Shown here piece after piece: positions 32,170 to 44,819 of a stretch of 64,000 nucleotides of DNA. The position numbers and the translations under genes were made by a program. The stretch spans positions 23,768,527 through 23,832,526 of the forward strand of contig CM042181.1 of NCBI GenBank assembly GCA_023376005.1, written 5' to 3'. The number at the start of each line of letters is the position of its first letter. Position 1 is the first letter of the stretch. The notes beneath the pieces were generated by a model. The model was not told the DNA's origin, did not search any database, and saw nothing but the letters and a program-made list of their open reading frames with translations. The stretch is from Doryteuthis pealeii. Its lineage: Eukaryota > Mollusca > Cephalopoda > Myopsida > Loliginidae.

Positions 32170-33290
32170 TTTTTAAAAAGCGAGTAAATTTAAGTAAATT
32201 AAAAGTTTGACGTTAGTGCATTATCAAAATTACCCACATATATCAAAATCGTTCTGAGATTATTTTATATTAATGATATAGTCTTCTTTTTCTTTTTTTC
32301 TTTTTTTTTTTTTTTTTTTTTTTTTGCTCACTCTATACCTTTTGAAGAAATTTCCGTCAAATTTTGTCAGCTATATTTTCGCTTCCACGGCCTGGGAGAG
32401 AAAAAATAATTTCCCGGTTGTAGATTAAGGTGTCTTCTAATTGAGTGTACAATTTTAAGCATATTGATAAAGATTGGCCTCTTTGATTTCGCAACACAAT
32501 AGTAACGAGTAAAATTTAGTCTCGGAAAAAAATTCATATATCACTTTTTTTATGTTCGAAGCTAAATACTGTTTTAAATCGCTGTAAAAAAAATAATTCT
32601 ATGGATAAAAACACATACAAATTACATATTCAGAAAGATTATTTCATTTGCTTTCAAACCGAATAAATATTTTTTAAATTGCATCAGAAATACAGAAAAA
32701 TTACGAATTATAGCGAATAAGGTGTGGATTATGACGCGTGTTGAGAGGTGTGTTTAGATTTTAAAAGCGAATAAATTGAAGGGTTTTTTCTTCCAAAATT
32801 GAAATTTTGATAAAATAAAATCTTGACGTTAAAGCATTATCAAAATTTCCCACATTATATATCAAAATTATTCTGATACTATCTTCTATTAATGATGTAG
32901 TGCTCTTTTTTTTTTCTTTTTTTTTTCTTTTTTTTTTTTTTTTGCTTACTTTATACTTATTGAAGAAATCTTCACCAACTTTAGTCGGTTATATTGCCGC
33001 TTGCACGGACCGAAGAAGAAAAAACAACTTCTCGATTGTAGATTAAGGTGTCTTCTAATTAAGTGTACAATTTCAAGAATATTGATAAAGATGGGCAACT
33101 TTGATTTTGCAAAAGAAGAATGATGTGTAAAATTTACTTTCAGTAAAATCCATATTTCGCATTTTCGGCTGTTCGATACAAAATATTGATTTATCTCGCT
33201 GTAAAAAATAACTTAATCGATAAAAACACATACAAATTACATATTTAGAAAGATTATTTTATTTTCTTTCTGACCAAATGAACATTTTTA
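32170..33290. repeat. Two diverged tandem units of about 590 bp, third partial at 35.3 kb
   Basis: Units 32,170-32,660 and 32,770-33,270 share TTGACGTTA, GCATTATCAAAAT, a T-rich tract, TTGTAGATTAAGGTGTCTTC, AATATTGATAAAGAT-like segments and ACATACAAATTACATATT. The last part recurs at 35,320-35,515. Confidence 0.82.
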
Positions 33291-33616
33291 AGATTAGATC
33301 AGAAATACGGGAGAAATTCTGAGTTGAGCCGATTAGGGGGCGAATTTGTGAACGTGCACTAAAAAGAGCTAAACTGCTGGGAAATAATCAGCAGACAGAC
33401 TAACATTAATATTATCAAGAGCAACTGCTATGCGACAATTTCTGCAAATCGATTGATTTCTGTTTAATTATATCCCTTTATCAGTAAAGATCTGTTTAAT
33501 TATATCCTTTAATCAGTAAAAATTAATTACATTTTCTGTTTTTAATTATAAACATATTAAGGTATATGCAAGATGACACGCACGTACTACGACATTCTTT
33601 TATATAGAGAGATATA

Positions 33617-33834
33617 GAGTGAGCACAAAACATCCCTTGATTTCAAAATACATAAAAAGTAAATCTATTGCAATATTCTTGCACATTGGTGGCTACAGTT
33701 TCATAAAATCTTAAAGTTACATGTGGTATCGGTTGGTATCCCAGACAATCGATGTGTTATTCAGCAATGCTCGATGCGATAATCTAGCTCGGTCCAGACT
33801 CATTTAAAATCAATAAGTATTTTTGTTCACCCTG
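33617..33834. mobile_element. Possible Tc1/mariner-type MITE, 218 bp
   Basis: The ends GAGTGAGCACAAAACA and, in reverse, CAGGGTGAACAAAAATAC are about two-thirds similar and are flanked by TA on both sides. CAGGGTG-type ends are common in mariner-like elements. No transposase is present. Confidence 0.4.
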
Positions 33835-34099
33835 TATATTCCATAGTTGTCTTTGTAATATAGTCATGACAAATTATACCTCTTAAGTGGAACTCTTCAT
33901 TGACGTCACTCCAGAGATAGAAACTAAGTTTCAGCCTCTTTTATCTCGGTACTTTCTTCAGAACAGACGTATCCTGTATAGCTTGTAAATAAATTTGTCA
34001 CTAATGCAGAATAGCACGCAATCGATATATATCATTAGATTACGTATAAAAAGCATAACATTCCATAACATTTCTCAGAAATACCCGAAACCTTTGACA

Positions 34100-34173
34100 C
34101 ACTGGGTTTAGGGTAAGGGTTCGAAATCCAATGGTTTATTCCCTCACAGGTTCGTATCCTGTTCGCAGCGCCA
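34100..34173 (+). pseudogene. tRNA-Ser-like pseudogene or SINE head
   Basis: A Ser-type anticodon arm (GGGTTCGAAATCC, anticodon position CGA) is followed by CAATGG, an extra-arm-like stretch, and a perfect T stem ACAGG/CCTGT around TTCGTAT, then GCGCCA. The 5' acceptor strand and D arm are degenerate. Mirror and repeat copies near 37.17, 54.4 and 56.58 kb derive from the artefacts described below. Confidence 0.6.
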
Positions 34174-34743
34174 TACTGAGGTCAGTAAGTCTACTGTTGG
34201 TTTGAATAACAACAGCTAAGTACAACTTAAGCAGTGTCCAAGACAGTTGGTATATATAGAAATCAAGAATGACCCATTAATGAATTTGGGTGATTTGGGT
34301 CATTCCATTCCTTGAGTTCTGATTGGCTGCTTGACTGCTTGATTTGAATGACATTGTGGAGTCTTATATATATTCTGTCATTCTGCAGTAGACTTTGTGA
34401 CTATTCGGGTTTGTATTTAAATTACAATTGTTTGTTGCCTTGTCTTCCCAGTTCGACGGTAATTGGAACTTTAATTATTCTTCAGTTAGTGTTAGGTTTA
34501 TTGTTAAGATTAGAGTTAGTGTTAGGTTAGTGTTACGGTAAGGTTATGGTAAGGTTACTTCGTGTGTTTCCGTAGTCTAATGTTATTTATAAGTAAAATG
34601 CGATTCTAATGATATTATCTCTTGCGCGCTGTTCTGCATTTGTGCTATGAATTTGAATGTACACCACATATGCTTCTTGATCTTAATGCATGATTTGTCC
34701 AAATCAGTTTTTAGAGTTTTATTTTTTCCCTATTTCTTTGCAG

Positions 34744-34948
34744 GTTTCAGTTTGGATAATTGGGTTGCGGTGAATTCGACGTGTTTCCAAATAAATAGTC
34801 AATCTGTAACTCAAGCCGATGCCGTTTTAAAATGTCAGGAACAGAAAGCGTCTTTGTATTCAATTCAAACTCAAAGTGAATTAAGATCTTTGTATTCTTT
34901 GTTAAACAAACAAAATGAATTGGACTGCCCTAAAATTACACGGTAAAG
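34744..34948 (+). CDS. C-type lectin exon: first half of the lectin domain (2-bp frameshift in this copy)
   Basis: The acceptor TTTCTTTGCAG precedes GT TTC AGT, and the donor is GTAAGT at 34,949. The exon encodes FSLDNWVAVNSTCFQINSQS, then ADAVLKCQEQKASLYSI, then ELRSLYSLLNKQN. This is the N-terminal half of a C-type lectin domain with the first conserved Cys pair partners and the helix-2 pattern. The exon is 205 bp here but 207 bp at 57,184-57,390, which keeps frame and reads YWTALKLHGK at its end. The loss falls at AAAATGAATTGG. The mirror copies differ at this very spot too, so I attribute the frameshift to consensus error and not to a real pseudogene. It joins in phase to the signal exon upstream. 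Confidence 0.83.
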
Positions 34949-35319
34949 GTAAGTCATTTTATCTATCTTGGTGAAATAAAACTACTCCTACTGAGAATCG
35001 AACATTTAAATTCCTCGTATTGCAATATCTGTTTAAACTCAAGATAGTATTTGAAAAACATTGTATTAAAAAGTTTTTCATTAGTTCTCTAAAAAAATAA
35101 GACATTTTTTTACCATTAGTATTAATTACAAAACAACTTGTTTTACCATTTTTTCAAATTTACATTTAATATATATATACAACCCTGTACTGGTGAATAT
35201 TTAAAAACATTTTCATATTTTTATTTACATTTAAAATCTTATTTTTTTTAAATGTAACCGTAAAGTTGTGTTTTGAAACAATTTAAATTTTTCTACAATT
35301 TTTTGTGCATGACAATTTA

Positions 35320-35515
35320 ATTTAAGTGTGTACAATTTAAGAATATGGATAAAGATTTGATTTTACGTTAGTCTGAAATAAAGTATGATTTTACTTCGTA
35401 AATCGGCTCTCCAAAGCAAAATATTTTAACACACTGAATAATAATTCAATGGATAAAAACTCATACAAATTACATATTTAGAAAGATTATATAAATAAAT
35501 ATTTTAGAGATTGGA
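35320..35515 (+). repeat. Third partial copy of the 590-bp repeat unit
   Basis: It shares TGTACAATTTAAGAATAT, ATGGATAAA and CATACAAATTACATATTTAG with the units at 32.2-33.3 kb. Confidence 0.7.
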
Positions 35516-35608
35516 CTTTGCGAGAATACTCCGTCTGCACTTGTGCACCTTCGTAGCACAATGTCAATGAGCCCACGCTGTAATGTTTCTGTGCTCTAGC
35601 CCGATTTG

Positions 35609-35690
35609 ATCTCTCTCTTCGTCCTACCCTCCTCACGCCACCCTCCGTTCCTCACCCTCCGTGCTTCCTCCGTTTTGTTGTGAGAGAATC
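35609..35690. other. Probable residual PacBio SMRTbell hairpin adapter at the palindrome centre
   Basis: The 82-base spacer starts ATCTCTCTCTT and ends CTTCCTCCGTTTTGTTGTG followed by AGAGAAT, with repeated CCTCC blocks between. The 45-nt SMRTbell adapter as I know it has the same layout: an ATCTCTCTC stem, CCTCCTCC, GTTGTTGTTG, then a GAGAGAGAT stem. The spacer is longer than 45 nt, so insertions or a doubled adapter must be assumed. It has no similarity to other sequence in the window. Confidence 0.85.
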
Positions 35691-36356
35691 AAATTCGCTA
35701 GCACAGAACACTTACAGCTGGCTCATTGACATTGTGCTACGAAGGTGCACGAGTCAACGTGAGATTCCTCGCAAAGTCCAATCCTAAAATATCTTATTTA
35801 TTATAATCTTTTCTAAAATATGTAATCTTGTATGAGTTTTTATCCATTGAATTATTATCAGTGTTTAAAAAATATTTGCTTTGGAGAGCGATTTACGAAG
35901 TAAAATCATACTTTATTTCAGACTAACGTAAAAATCAATCTTTTATCCATATCTTTAAATTATACACACTTAAATTAATTGTTGTCATGCCACAAAAATT
36001 GTAGAAAAATTTAAATTTGTTTCAAAACACAACTTTACGCTTACATTAAAAAAAAATAAATTTTAATGTAAATAAAAAATATGAAAAATGTTGTTAAAAT
36101 ATTCAACCAGTACAGGGTTGTATATATATATTAAATGTTAAATTTGAAAAAATAGTAAAAACAAGTTGTTTTGTAATTCAATACTAATGGTAAAAAAATG
36201 GTCTTAATTTTTAGAGAACTAATGAAAAAACTTTTTAATACAATGTTTTTCAAATACTATCTTGAGTTTAAACAGATATTGCAATACGAGGAATTTAAAA
36301 TGTTCGATTCTCAGTAGGAGTAGTTTTATTTCACCAAGATAGATAAAATGACTTAC

Positions 36357-36561
36357 CTTTACCGTGTAATTTTAGGGCAGTCCAATATCATTTTGTTTGT
36401 TTAACAAAGAATACAAAGATCTTAATTCACTTTGAGTTTGAATTGAATACAAAGACGCTTTCTGTTCCTGACATTTTAAAACGGCATCGGCTTGAGTTAC
36501 AGATTGACTATTTATTTGGAACACGTCGAATTCACCGCAACCCAATTATCCAAACTGAAAC
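36357..36561 (-). CDS. Mirror copy of the first lectin-domain exon
   Basis: Reverse copy of 34,744-34,948 with the same splice sites (complement of CAG|GT and G|GTAAGT). Around the frameshift site it reads ATGATATTGG, different from both other versions, which shows that reads of this base run disagree. Not an independent gene. Confidence 0.75.
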
Positions 36562-39500
36562 CTGCAAAGAAATAGGGAAAAAATAAAACTCTAAAAAACT
36601 GATTTGGACAAATCATGCATTAAGATCAAAGAAGCATATGTGGTTGTACATTCAAATTCATAGCACAAATGCAGAACAGCGCGCAAGAGATAATATCATT
36701 AGAATCGCATTTTACTTATAAATAACATTAGACTACGGAAACACACGAAGTAACCTTACCATAACCTTACCGTAACACTAACCTAACACTAACTCTAATC
36801 TTAACAATAAACCTAACACTAAACTGAAGAATAATTAAAGTTCCAATTAACCGTCGAACTGGGAAGACAAGGCAACAAACAATTGTAATTTAAATACAAA
36901 CCCGAATAGTCACAAAGTCTACTGCAGAATGACAGAATATATATAAAGACTCCACAATGTCATTCAAATCAAGCAGTCAAGCAGCCAATCAGAACTCAAG
37001 GAATGGAATGACCCAAATCACCCAAATTCATTAATGGGTCATTCTTGATTTCTATATATAACCAACTGTCTTGGACACTGCTTAAGTTGTACTTAGCTGT
37101 TGTTATTCAACCACAGTAGACTTACTGACCTCAGTATGGCGCTGCGAACAGGATACGAACCTGTGAGGGAATAAACCATTGGATTTCGAACCCTTACCCT
37201 AAACCCAGTGTGTCAAAGGTTTCGGGTATTTCTGAGAAATGTTATGGAATGTTATGCTTTTATACGTAATCTAATGATATTATCGATTGCGTGCTATTCT
37301 GCATTAGTGACAAATTTATTTACAAGCTATACAGGATACGTCTGTTCTGAAGAAAGTACCGAGATAAAAGAGGCTGAAACTTAGTTTTCTATCTCTGGAG
37401 TGACGTCAATGAAGAGTTCCACTTAAGAGGTATAATTTGTCATGACTATATTACAAAGACAACTATGGAATATACAGGGTGAACAAAAAATACTTATTGA
37501 TTTTAAATGAGTCTGGACCGAGCTAGATTATCGCATCGAGCATTGCTGAATAACACATCGATTGTCTGGGATACCAACCGATACCACATGTAACTTTAAG
37601 ATTTTATGAAACTGTAGCCACCAATGTGCAAGAATATTGCAATAGATTTACTTTTTATGTATTTTGAAATCAAGGGATGTTTTGTGCTCACTCTATATCT
37701 CTCTATATAAAAGAATGTCGTAGTACGTGCGTGTCATCTTGCATATACCTTAATATGTTATAATTAAAACAGAAAATGTAATTAATTTTTACTGATTAAA
37801 GGATATAATTAAACAGATCTTTACTGATAAAGGGATATAATTAAACAGAAATCAATCGATTTGCAGAAATTGTCGCATAGCAGTTGCTCTTGATAATATT
37901 AATGTTAGTCTGTCTGCTGATTATTTCCCAGCAGTTTAGCTCTTTTTAGTGGCACTTTCACAAATTCGCCCCTAATCGGCTCAACTCAGAATTTCTCCCG
38001 TATTTCTGATCTAATCTTAAAAATGTTCATTTGGTCAGAAAGAAAATAAAATAATCTTTCTAAATTATGTAATTTGTATGTGTTTTTATCGATTAAGTTA
38101 TTTTTTACAGCGAGATAAATCAATATTTTGTATCGAACAGCCGAAAATGCGAAATATGGATTTTACTGAAAGAAATTTTACACATCATTCTTCTTTTGCA
38201 AAATCAAAGTTGCCCATCTTTATCAATATTCTTGAAATTGTACACTTAATTAGAAGACACCTTAATCTACAATCGAGAAGTTGTTTTTTTCTTCTTCGGT
38301 CCGTGCAAGCGGCAATATAACCGACTAAAGTTGGTGAAAGATTTCTTCAATAAGTATAAAGTAAGCAAAAAAAAAAAAAAAAAGAAAAAAAAAAAGAAAA
38401 AAAAAGAGCACTACATCATTAATAGAAGATAGTATCAGAATAATTTTGATTATATAATGTGGGAAATTTTGATAATGCTTTAACGTCAGATTTTATTTAT
38501 CAAAATTTCAATTTTGGAAGAAAAAACCCTTCAATTTATTCGCTTTTAAAATCTAAACACACCTCTCAACACGCGTCATAATCCACACCTTATTCGCTAT
38601 AATTCGTAATTTTTCTGTATTTCTGATGCAATTTAAAAAATATTTATTCGGTTTGAAAGCAAATGAAATAATCTTTCTGAATATGTAATTTGTATGTGTT
38701 TTTATCCATAGAATTATTTTTTTTACAGCGATTTAAAACAGTATTTAGCTTCGAACATAAAAAAGTGATATATGAATTTTTTTCCGAGACTAAATTTTAC
38801 TCGTTACTATTGTGTTTGCGAAATCAAAGAGGCCAATCTTTATCAATATGCTTAAAATTGTACACTCAATTAGAAGACACCTTAATCTACAACCGGGAAA
38901 TTATTTTTTCTCTCCCAGGCCGTGGAAGCGAAAATATAGCTGACAAAATTTGACGGAAATTTCTTCAAAAGGTATAGAGTGAGCAAAAAAAAAAAAAAAA
39001 AAGAAAAAAAAAAAGAAAAAAAAAGAAAAAAAAGAAGACTATATCATTAATATAAAATAATCTCAGAATGATTTTGATATATTGGGTAATTTTGATAATG
39101 CACTAACGTCAAACTTTTAATTTACTTAAATTTTACTCGCTTTTTAAAAAATTAACAAAACCCTTCAGCAAGCACAGATTGGACAGGTTTTGTTTAAAAC
39201 ATTATGTAAAGATGTATTCAATTTCATGTATGTAATACAACATAGCAGGTATCTAAAAAGGTAGTTTTTAGTTCAAAGTGGATGTATTTATTTAAATTGA
39301 TAGTACATATGTGTATACATGCCAGTATTAAAAATAAAAATGTTGAATTATCTTGTTGGTAAACTAAAAACAAACAAAAAAACAAAAACAAATTACACTG
39401 ATATCCGTACCTCTTATTCTTTAATAAGTGGTTACAGTGTATAGATACACACAATGAGTGCAGAATTAGTAAGAAACATACAATTTTATTAATGTCAAGT

Positions 39501-42500
39501 TTATCAAAATTGCTCAAAAATAAAGAAATGGTGAAGAAATTACTGAATTTTTTGTTACGAATTGGTCCGTGATTTGACATATTTTTTTAGCAAAATCAGT
39601 CCACTGATGTACCCTAATTTCGAGGTTTAAATTCATTACTTTTGAATTGCTGGGGATCGTTGCATAATACAGTTTTGAACTATATCTATAGAGCTCTATA
39701 TAACTAATGATTAAATAACTATAACCTCAAATTAAAAAAAATCAACTGGGAATGCTACTTATAACAGCAGCAATTCAAAATAGCCGCTACTACTATTGCT
39801 TCAACTTTGATCTTCCTTAAAATAATAACAATTAATTCTATTTCTTCAATTAAAGCATTTTAACTTTTTAAATGAATATTATATATTCATAAATCTCTTT
39901 ATAATGTTATTCTCTGCTAATATTTTCTCTTTTAGGAGATTCAGTCGTGCTCGTAATTCTATATTTTGACTTTTAGTCCTAATAACTACGTAAATGTATT
40001 AGCTTATTTGCCCAATTAAATTGCTTTATTGTTACATTTTTATGGAATAAAAAAGAAAATAAATTAAACTAGTACATTTTCTAATATTCTAACTCAACAG
40101 GAAAACATAATTTCAAACTGCTTACGAGTTTTTAAAAAAATATTCTAATGTAGGTATTTACTGACCTGTTTGCCACGGGTTGGATGTGTACACACAGTTT
40201 CAAGTATAAGACATCCAGCGAGGATCGATCTCGCTATTCAGTAGTAATCTTTACGAGGACTACTTGCAAACAATTATTGCCACAATGGGACGCCCTTATT
40301 CTTCACCAGATCCTTTCATCACGCGTAGGATGTGACACAAGCTGCAAGTATAGAAGAAAACCCAACGAGGATCACATTTGTTATTTAATTGTAATGGATC
40401 AGCGAGACTATCTAGCTTACCATTACAACCTCAATTAAGACGCTTTTTTCAAACCCGTTCGTACGTCGCAGGATGTAACACAGTCGCAAGTATGGGACTG
40501 TCATGATATTCTTGAGAAATCTAGGAATATCCTGAATGGTGGAGCGGGGGGGACTATTGTTGAAAAAAGAAAGGAAAACAAGTATAAAAGTTAAATAAAT
40601 AAAGGTAAAGGTAAGAGTGCTGCCCTGGACAGAAAAAAGGGTAGTTAGTTTTGTTTTGATTTAAAAAATTGACCGGGAAAAATTGACTGAAGCAGACGCG
40701 TATCGGACAGACGAGACAGAGACGATAGTTCAGAGAACGACGGAAACACGAGAAGGATAAGACGCGTTAAAGAATTGAGTTGAGGCGGTATCAAGACAGA
40801 CGACAGTTAGATAAGAGTGAGAACGGTTTTTGAAGTGATGGTGAATGAGAGATTAGAAGGAAAAAGATGAATAATTAAAGTGGGAATTTTGATTGAAAAG
40901 AACAAGAATTATTGGCCAGTAAGTGATTCATTATTTATTATCAACAAAAAGGTAAAAAAGTAAAGAAACTGAAAGAGATTATTATTGAAGAAAAACCGAA
41001 TTAATTTGAAAGGGAAGAAACGAAAGGAGTGATTGTTGAAACGGATTTAAAGAAGAGGAAAAAGGAGGAACTTATATTTAATGAAAAATAAGGAGAGAAA
41101 AGAATAAAATAAAAAAAGAGGAACTTATGTTTTAACGGAAAAGAAGGAATTTTTGGACTGTTTTATGAACTTTATGTATTTGCACTGTCTATTTCATAAA
41201 ATAAGTAAATTAATTATTTTTTATAAATAAAAATAATTATTAATCCCTTATAAATTGTCTTATTGACTAATATTTTTTATATTTTGCTTGAAAGAAGAGC
41301 ATTCTATGTTTCCCCTGAAATATTTTTCCTTGGAGAGTCATTGCTAATTCACTTAGGACCACACAAACTTGACGAGGGTTTGAATAAAGAGACAGACACT
41401 TTCGTGACAGGACATACCGCGGAAAAATCAAAAAGTAACCATTACACTAGGACGAGACACCATCATTATTTACCAGTATGATTGCCAGGAGTAAGATGTG
41501 ATACAAGGGTTCGCAGGTATCAGGCATACAGCGGTGGATCGAACTCGTCTATACCGTTAAAATGGATCTGCAGAGACTAGCTTGCTAATCGTTTACACGA
41601 CAATGAGATGCATTCACTTGTTACTCGATTCGATCGCCACGGTGGATGTCCCAAAAAGGTCAATGGTGTTGGGCATCCAGCAGAATAACTCACTATTCAT
41701 TAGTGATGGATTGTTGAAGCTGTTTTGCTAACTTTACACACGATAGACACTCTAATATTTGATGCTAAAAAAACGATAAAAAAAACATTCATAACATAAA
41801 GAAGGGGGAAGGAGAGAAAGAAAAAAAGAAGAGGAAAAAAAGGAAGAAAAAAAGTAAACTACGCAAAAAAACTTAGCACGTTTCATTCTGATATTTGTCT
41901 CTGAAGATAGAGTTTCTTTGAAATCGATAAGACAAAATAAAATCTTTTGTTTTATTTTTTATACGCATTGTAATTGCCTTCAAATTATTAATATATTATT
42001 AACATTTATATGTGTTACTAAGATTATCGAATAGTTCAGTATGTAAAAAGTATAATAATCTCTGGCGATTTCTTTCTTTTTCCCCTTATTTTTCTAACTT
42101 CTTTTTCTTTCTTTCTTTTTGTTTCTGCTTTCAGTGAAATAACAGACGTAAGTGTATCACTTCCTACCTCTCACTTTTCTTTCTTTCTTTCTTCTCTCTT
42201 TTTCCCCTCAAAATTACAACGATATGAAAAAAAAAGCAAAACATTTCCTAAAATAAACAAAAAAAAAAAAAATTGTAATATAGGAATTCTTAGCGATTTT
42301 TTAGAGAGATAATGGAGTGAGAGTGTGTGAGAATGATGTGTCCGCGTGTACTCTGCTGCGTCGCATCTTGGCCTGCTGTCACCCACTGCGTGTTTCTTAA
42401 AATCATTTTACTCCAATCATTGGACCGGTACTTATGCTATTCTTGATATAATCTAAAACAATCCTTATGTTGGTTTGAGTTTCATTCATTCTTCAGCTTG

Positions 42501-43825
42501 CCAACTTTCACGTCTATTCGAAGTATACTATGACCAGAGTGTTGAACCTCTGATCTGTTTAAAATTTTGTATTCATAAATAATGTGCAAAAAAAAAAAAA
42601 AATCTTAAAGAATATATATATCTTACAGACAAAAATGTAAATATAGACATAGAATGAACGCAATCCCTAACCTTTCGGCATAAAATAACCCTAGCGATTT
42701 GACATGTCATTAAAAATCAATCATCAATCAAAAGCTTCTTTAACACAGAAGTATGTTAACGCGTAACAAATGCATGATATACTACTGGAAAAAATATGAC
42801 AACGAAATGTAGTATAATAATGAGAAGTCTTATTCTATCAGAATGAATGTGTTAACGTAATATAATGAAGAGCCAGTTCCGTTGGGGTTGTAGGGCCTGC
42901 TATTGGTCCAGAGGGAGAATGCTCGTATTATAATAAAACAATTAATGATAAAGTAAATTATTATACACATTCACGGTCCACCAATCTTGTTTTGAGCAAA
43001 AATAATGAGATTTGATTATATATTAAGATAATTAAAGATAAAATGTGGGTAACTAATAACAGCGATGTTATTTTTTTTTGCGTTAATATTTTATATATAT
43101 TAACATTTCTTTGCAAAATTGGCTGTCTCTATATCTCTAAGTCTTTTTTACGAAGGTTTTTTAATGGGCATCCTACAAGGATCCAACTCACGATTCAGTA
43201 ATAATGGATCTGGCAGGACTAAATTTTTAAACATTCCCCTCTACACAGGGCAACCACCGAGTAGCCACTTCTAAGTGAAATATAAAAATGAAATGTGAAT
43301 TATAATCATCTATCAATATACATCATATACACCAGGGCTAGTTATGTGACTATGTATGTCCGGAAGAAACTTCTCTATTATAATAAATTCAACTAATGAC
43401 AAAGTTAAACCACTATATACACATATATAATCCAAGAGCTTGGCTTTCTTTGAGCAAAAATAATTAAACGATTTGATTATATATTAGTGAAGTACCATTC
43501 AAAAATAGAAATTAAATGATAACAGCATGGATTTTTTTAATTTAAATTTTAGATAGTAACATTAACATTCGTTCAGAGTAGCCGGGTCAATCTATATCTT
43601 TTTTTAAAATTTTAAATGGGTCATCACACAGTGATCAACTCACGATTCAGTAATAAGGATCTGCGCGGAATAAACTAAAAAAAAATCCCCCTCTCTTTTA
43701 CCAAGACGCCGTCCGGGGAGCCAGCTTCTCTATATAATATATATATCATTATTAAATAAAAATGAAAACATAAATGAATAATCATCTCTATCGGTGCCTT
43801 AATACTACTGGTGAATTTCGACTAC

Positions 43826-43875
43826 CAGTTTCAGCAAAGACCAATTATAAGCCAAAGGCACGTGAACATGATCAT
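43826..43875 (-). CDS. Mirror copy of the signal-peptide exon
   Basis: Reverse copy of 27,488-27,536. Small indels destroy the reading frame and the donor context is altered. Artefact copy. Confidence 0.7.
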
Positions 43876-44819
43876 TTCCGAGGAGAATTTTGTTTTCTAA
43901 TTGAAATCCAAAATGAATTCAGTTGTCTATAACTGAATATCATTATCTCATTGCGTTGATTCATATTTCAAATGTTGATTATCATTCATGCAAACCACAC
44001 AGCAAACTTATGGAAAACTGCTTTAAAGAGAATTCGATACGAACGCATTCAATATATGATTTTCCAAAGATTATTCACTACATTTGTTACGGTTATGCTT
44101 GCACCTAATTTTAATAAACGTCCGCTATAATGGAATTAAGCGGAACAGATGATTGATACAGAAAGGCATATGACAATGGTCGACAAAACTTGGATTCTTT
44201 CTTATGGTTGAAAATGTACAAAATATCCGACAAAGTAATAAAATCTAATCACATAATCTTATTCGATACACCGTTCTTTTTCCCTCTCTCTCTTTTCTCT
44301 CAATCTCGTCTCTCTCTCTCTCTCTCTCTCCTCTCTTCTCTCTCACACACCATACCCCACACACATACACCACAGCAAATAATACAAACTATTTCAGTCT
44401 TTTCATACCTATGTTCTATTCATGTACATGTATCATCTTCTCGTCCTACTGTATATATCCATCTCACGTCTGGTCTTATCTATTTAAAAAATGGAAATTG
44501 AATTAACAGCTAGGAGCGGGCATTTACCTTAGCAGATGTGAAAATACAAAAGAGGTATCTTCCTAGGAAACACTCTATAATTATGCTACTTTAGGCTATC
44601 TCCTAGAAACTCCCGATAATTATTGCTATTTATAGCGTATCTTCCTAGAAACTCCCTATAATTATTGCTATTTTATAGGTATCTCCTAGGAAACTCCCTA
44701 AATTATTGCTATTTCAGGCTATGCTTCCTAGGAAACTCCCTATAATTATTGCTATTTGTGATAGCAATGATGCCTCTTAACTATATACTTAGAAAATGTA
44801 CCAGGGGGGGGGGCTACAA

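Larger units (their letters stand above)
20215..35607. repeat. Left (likely genuine) arm of a 31 kb palindrome
   Basis: Every recognisable element in this interval reappears inverted and in mirror order in 35,691-51,400. The left version has intact motifs and fewer single-base indels, so I treat it as the reference copy. Outer edge: it matches up to the sequence beside the N gap. Confidence 0.93.

Noticed and set aside
34490..34560. Telomere-like GTTAGG/TTAGTG run
   Set aside because: Irregular units over a short span in an intron; no consistent hexamer.
39224..39580. 118-residue minus-strand protein
   Set aside because: It lies in the artefact arm; the same frame in the left arm is low-complexity and has no motif.
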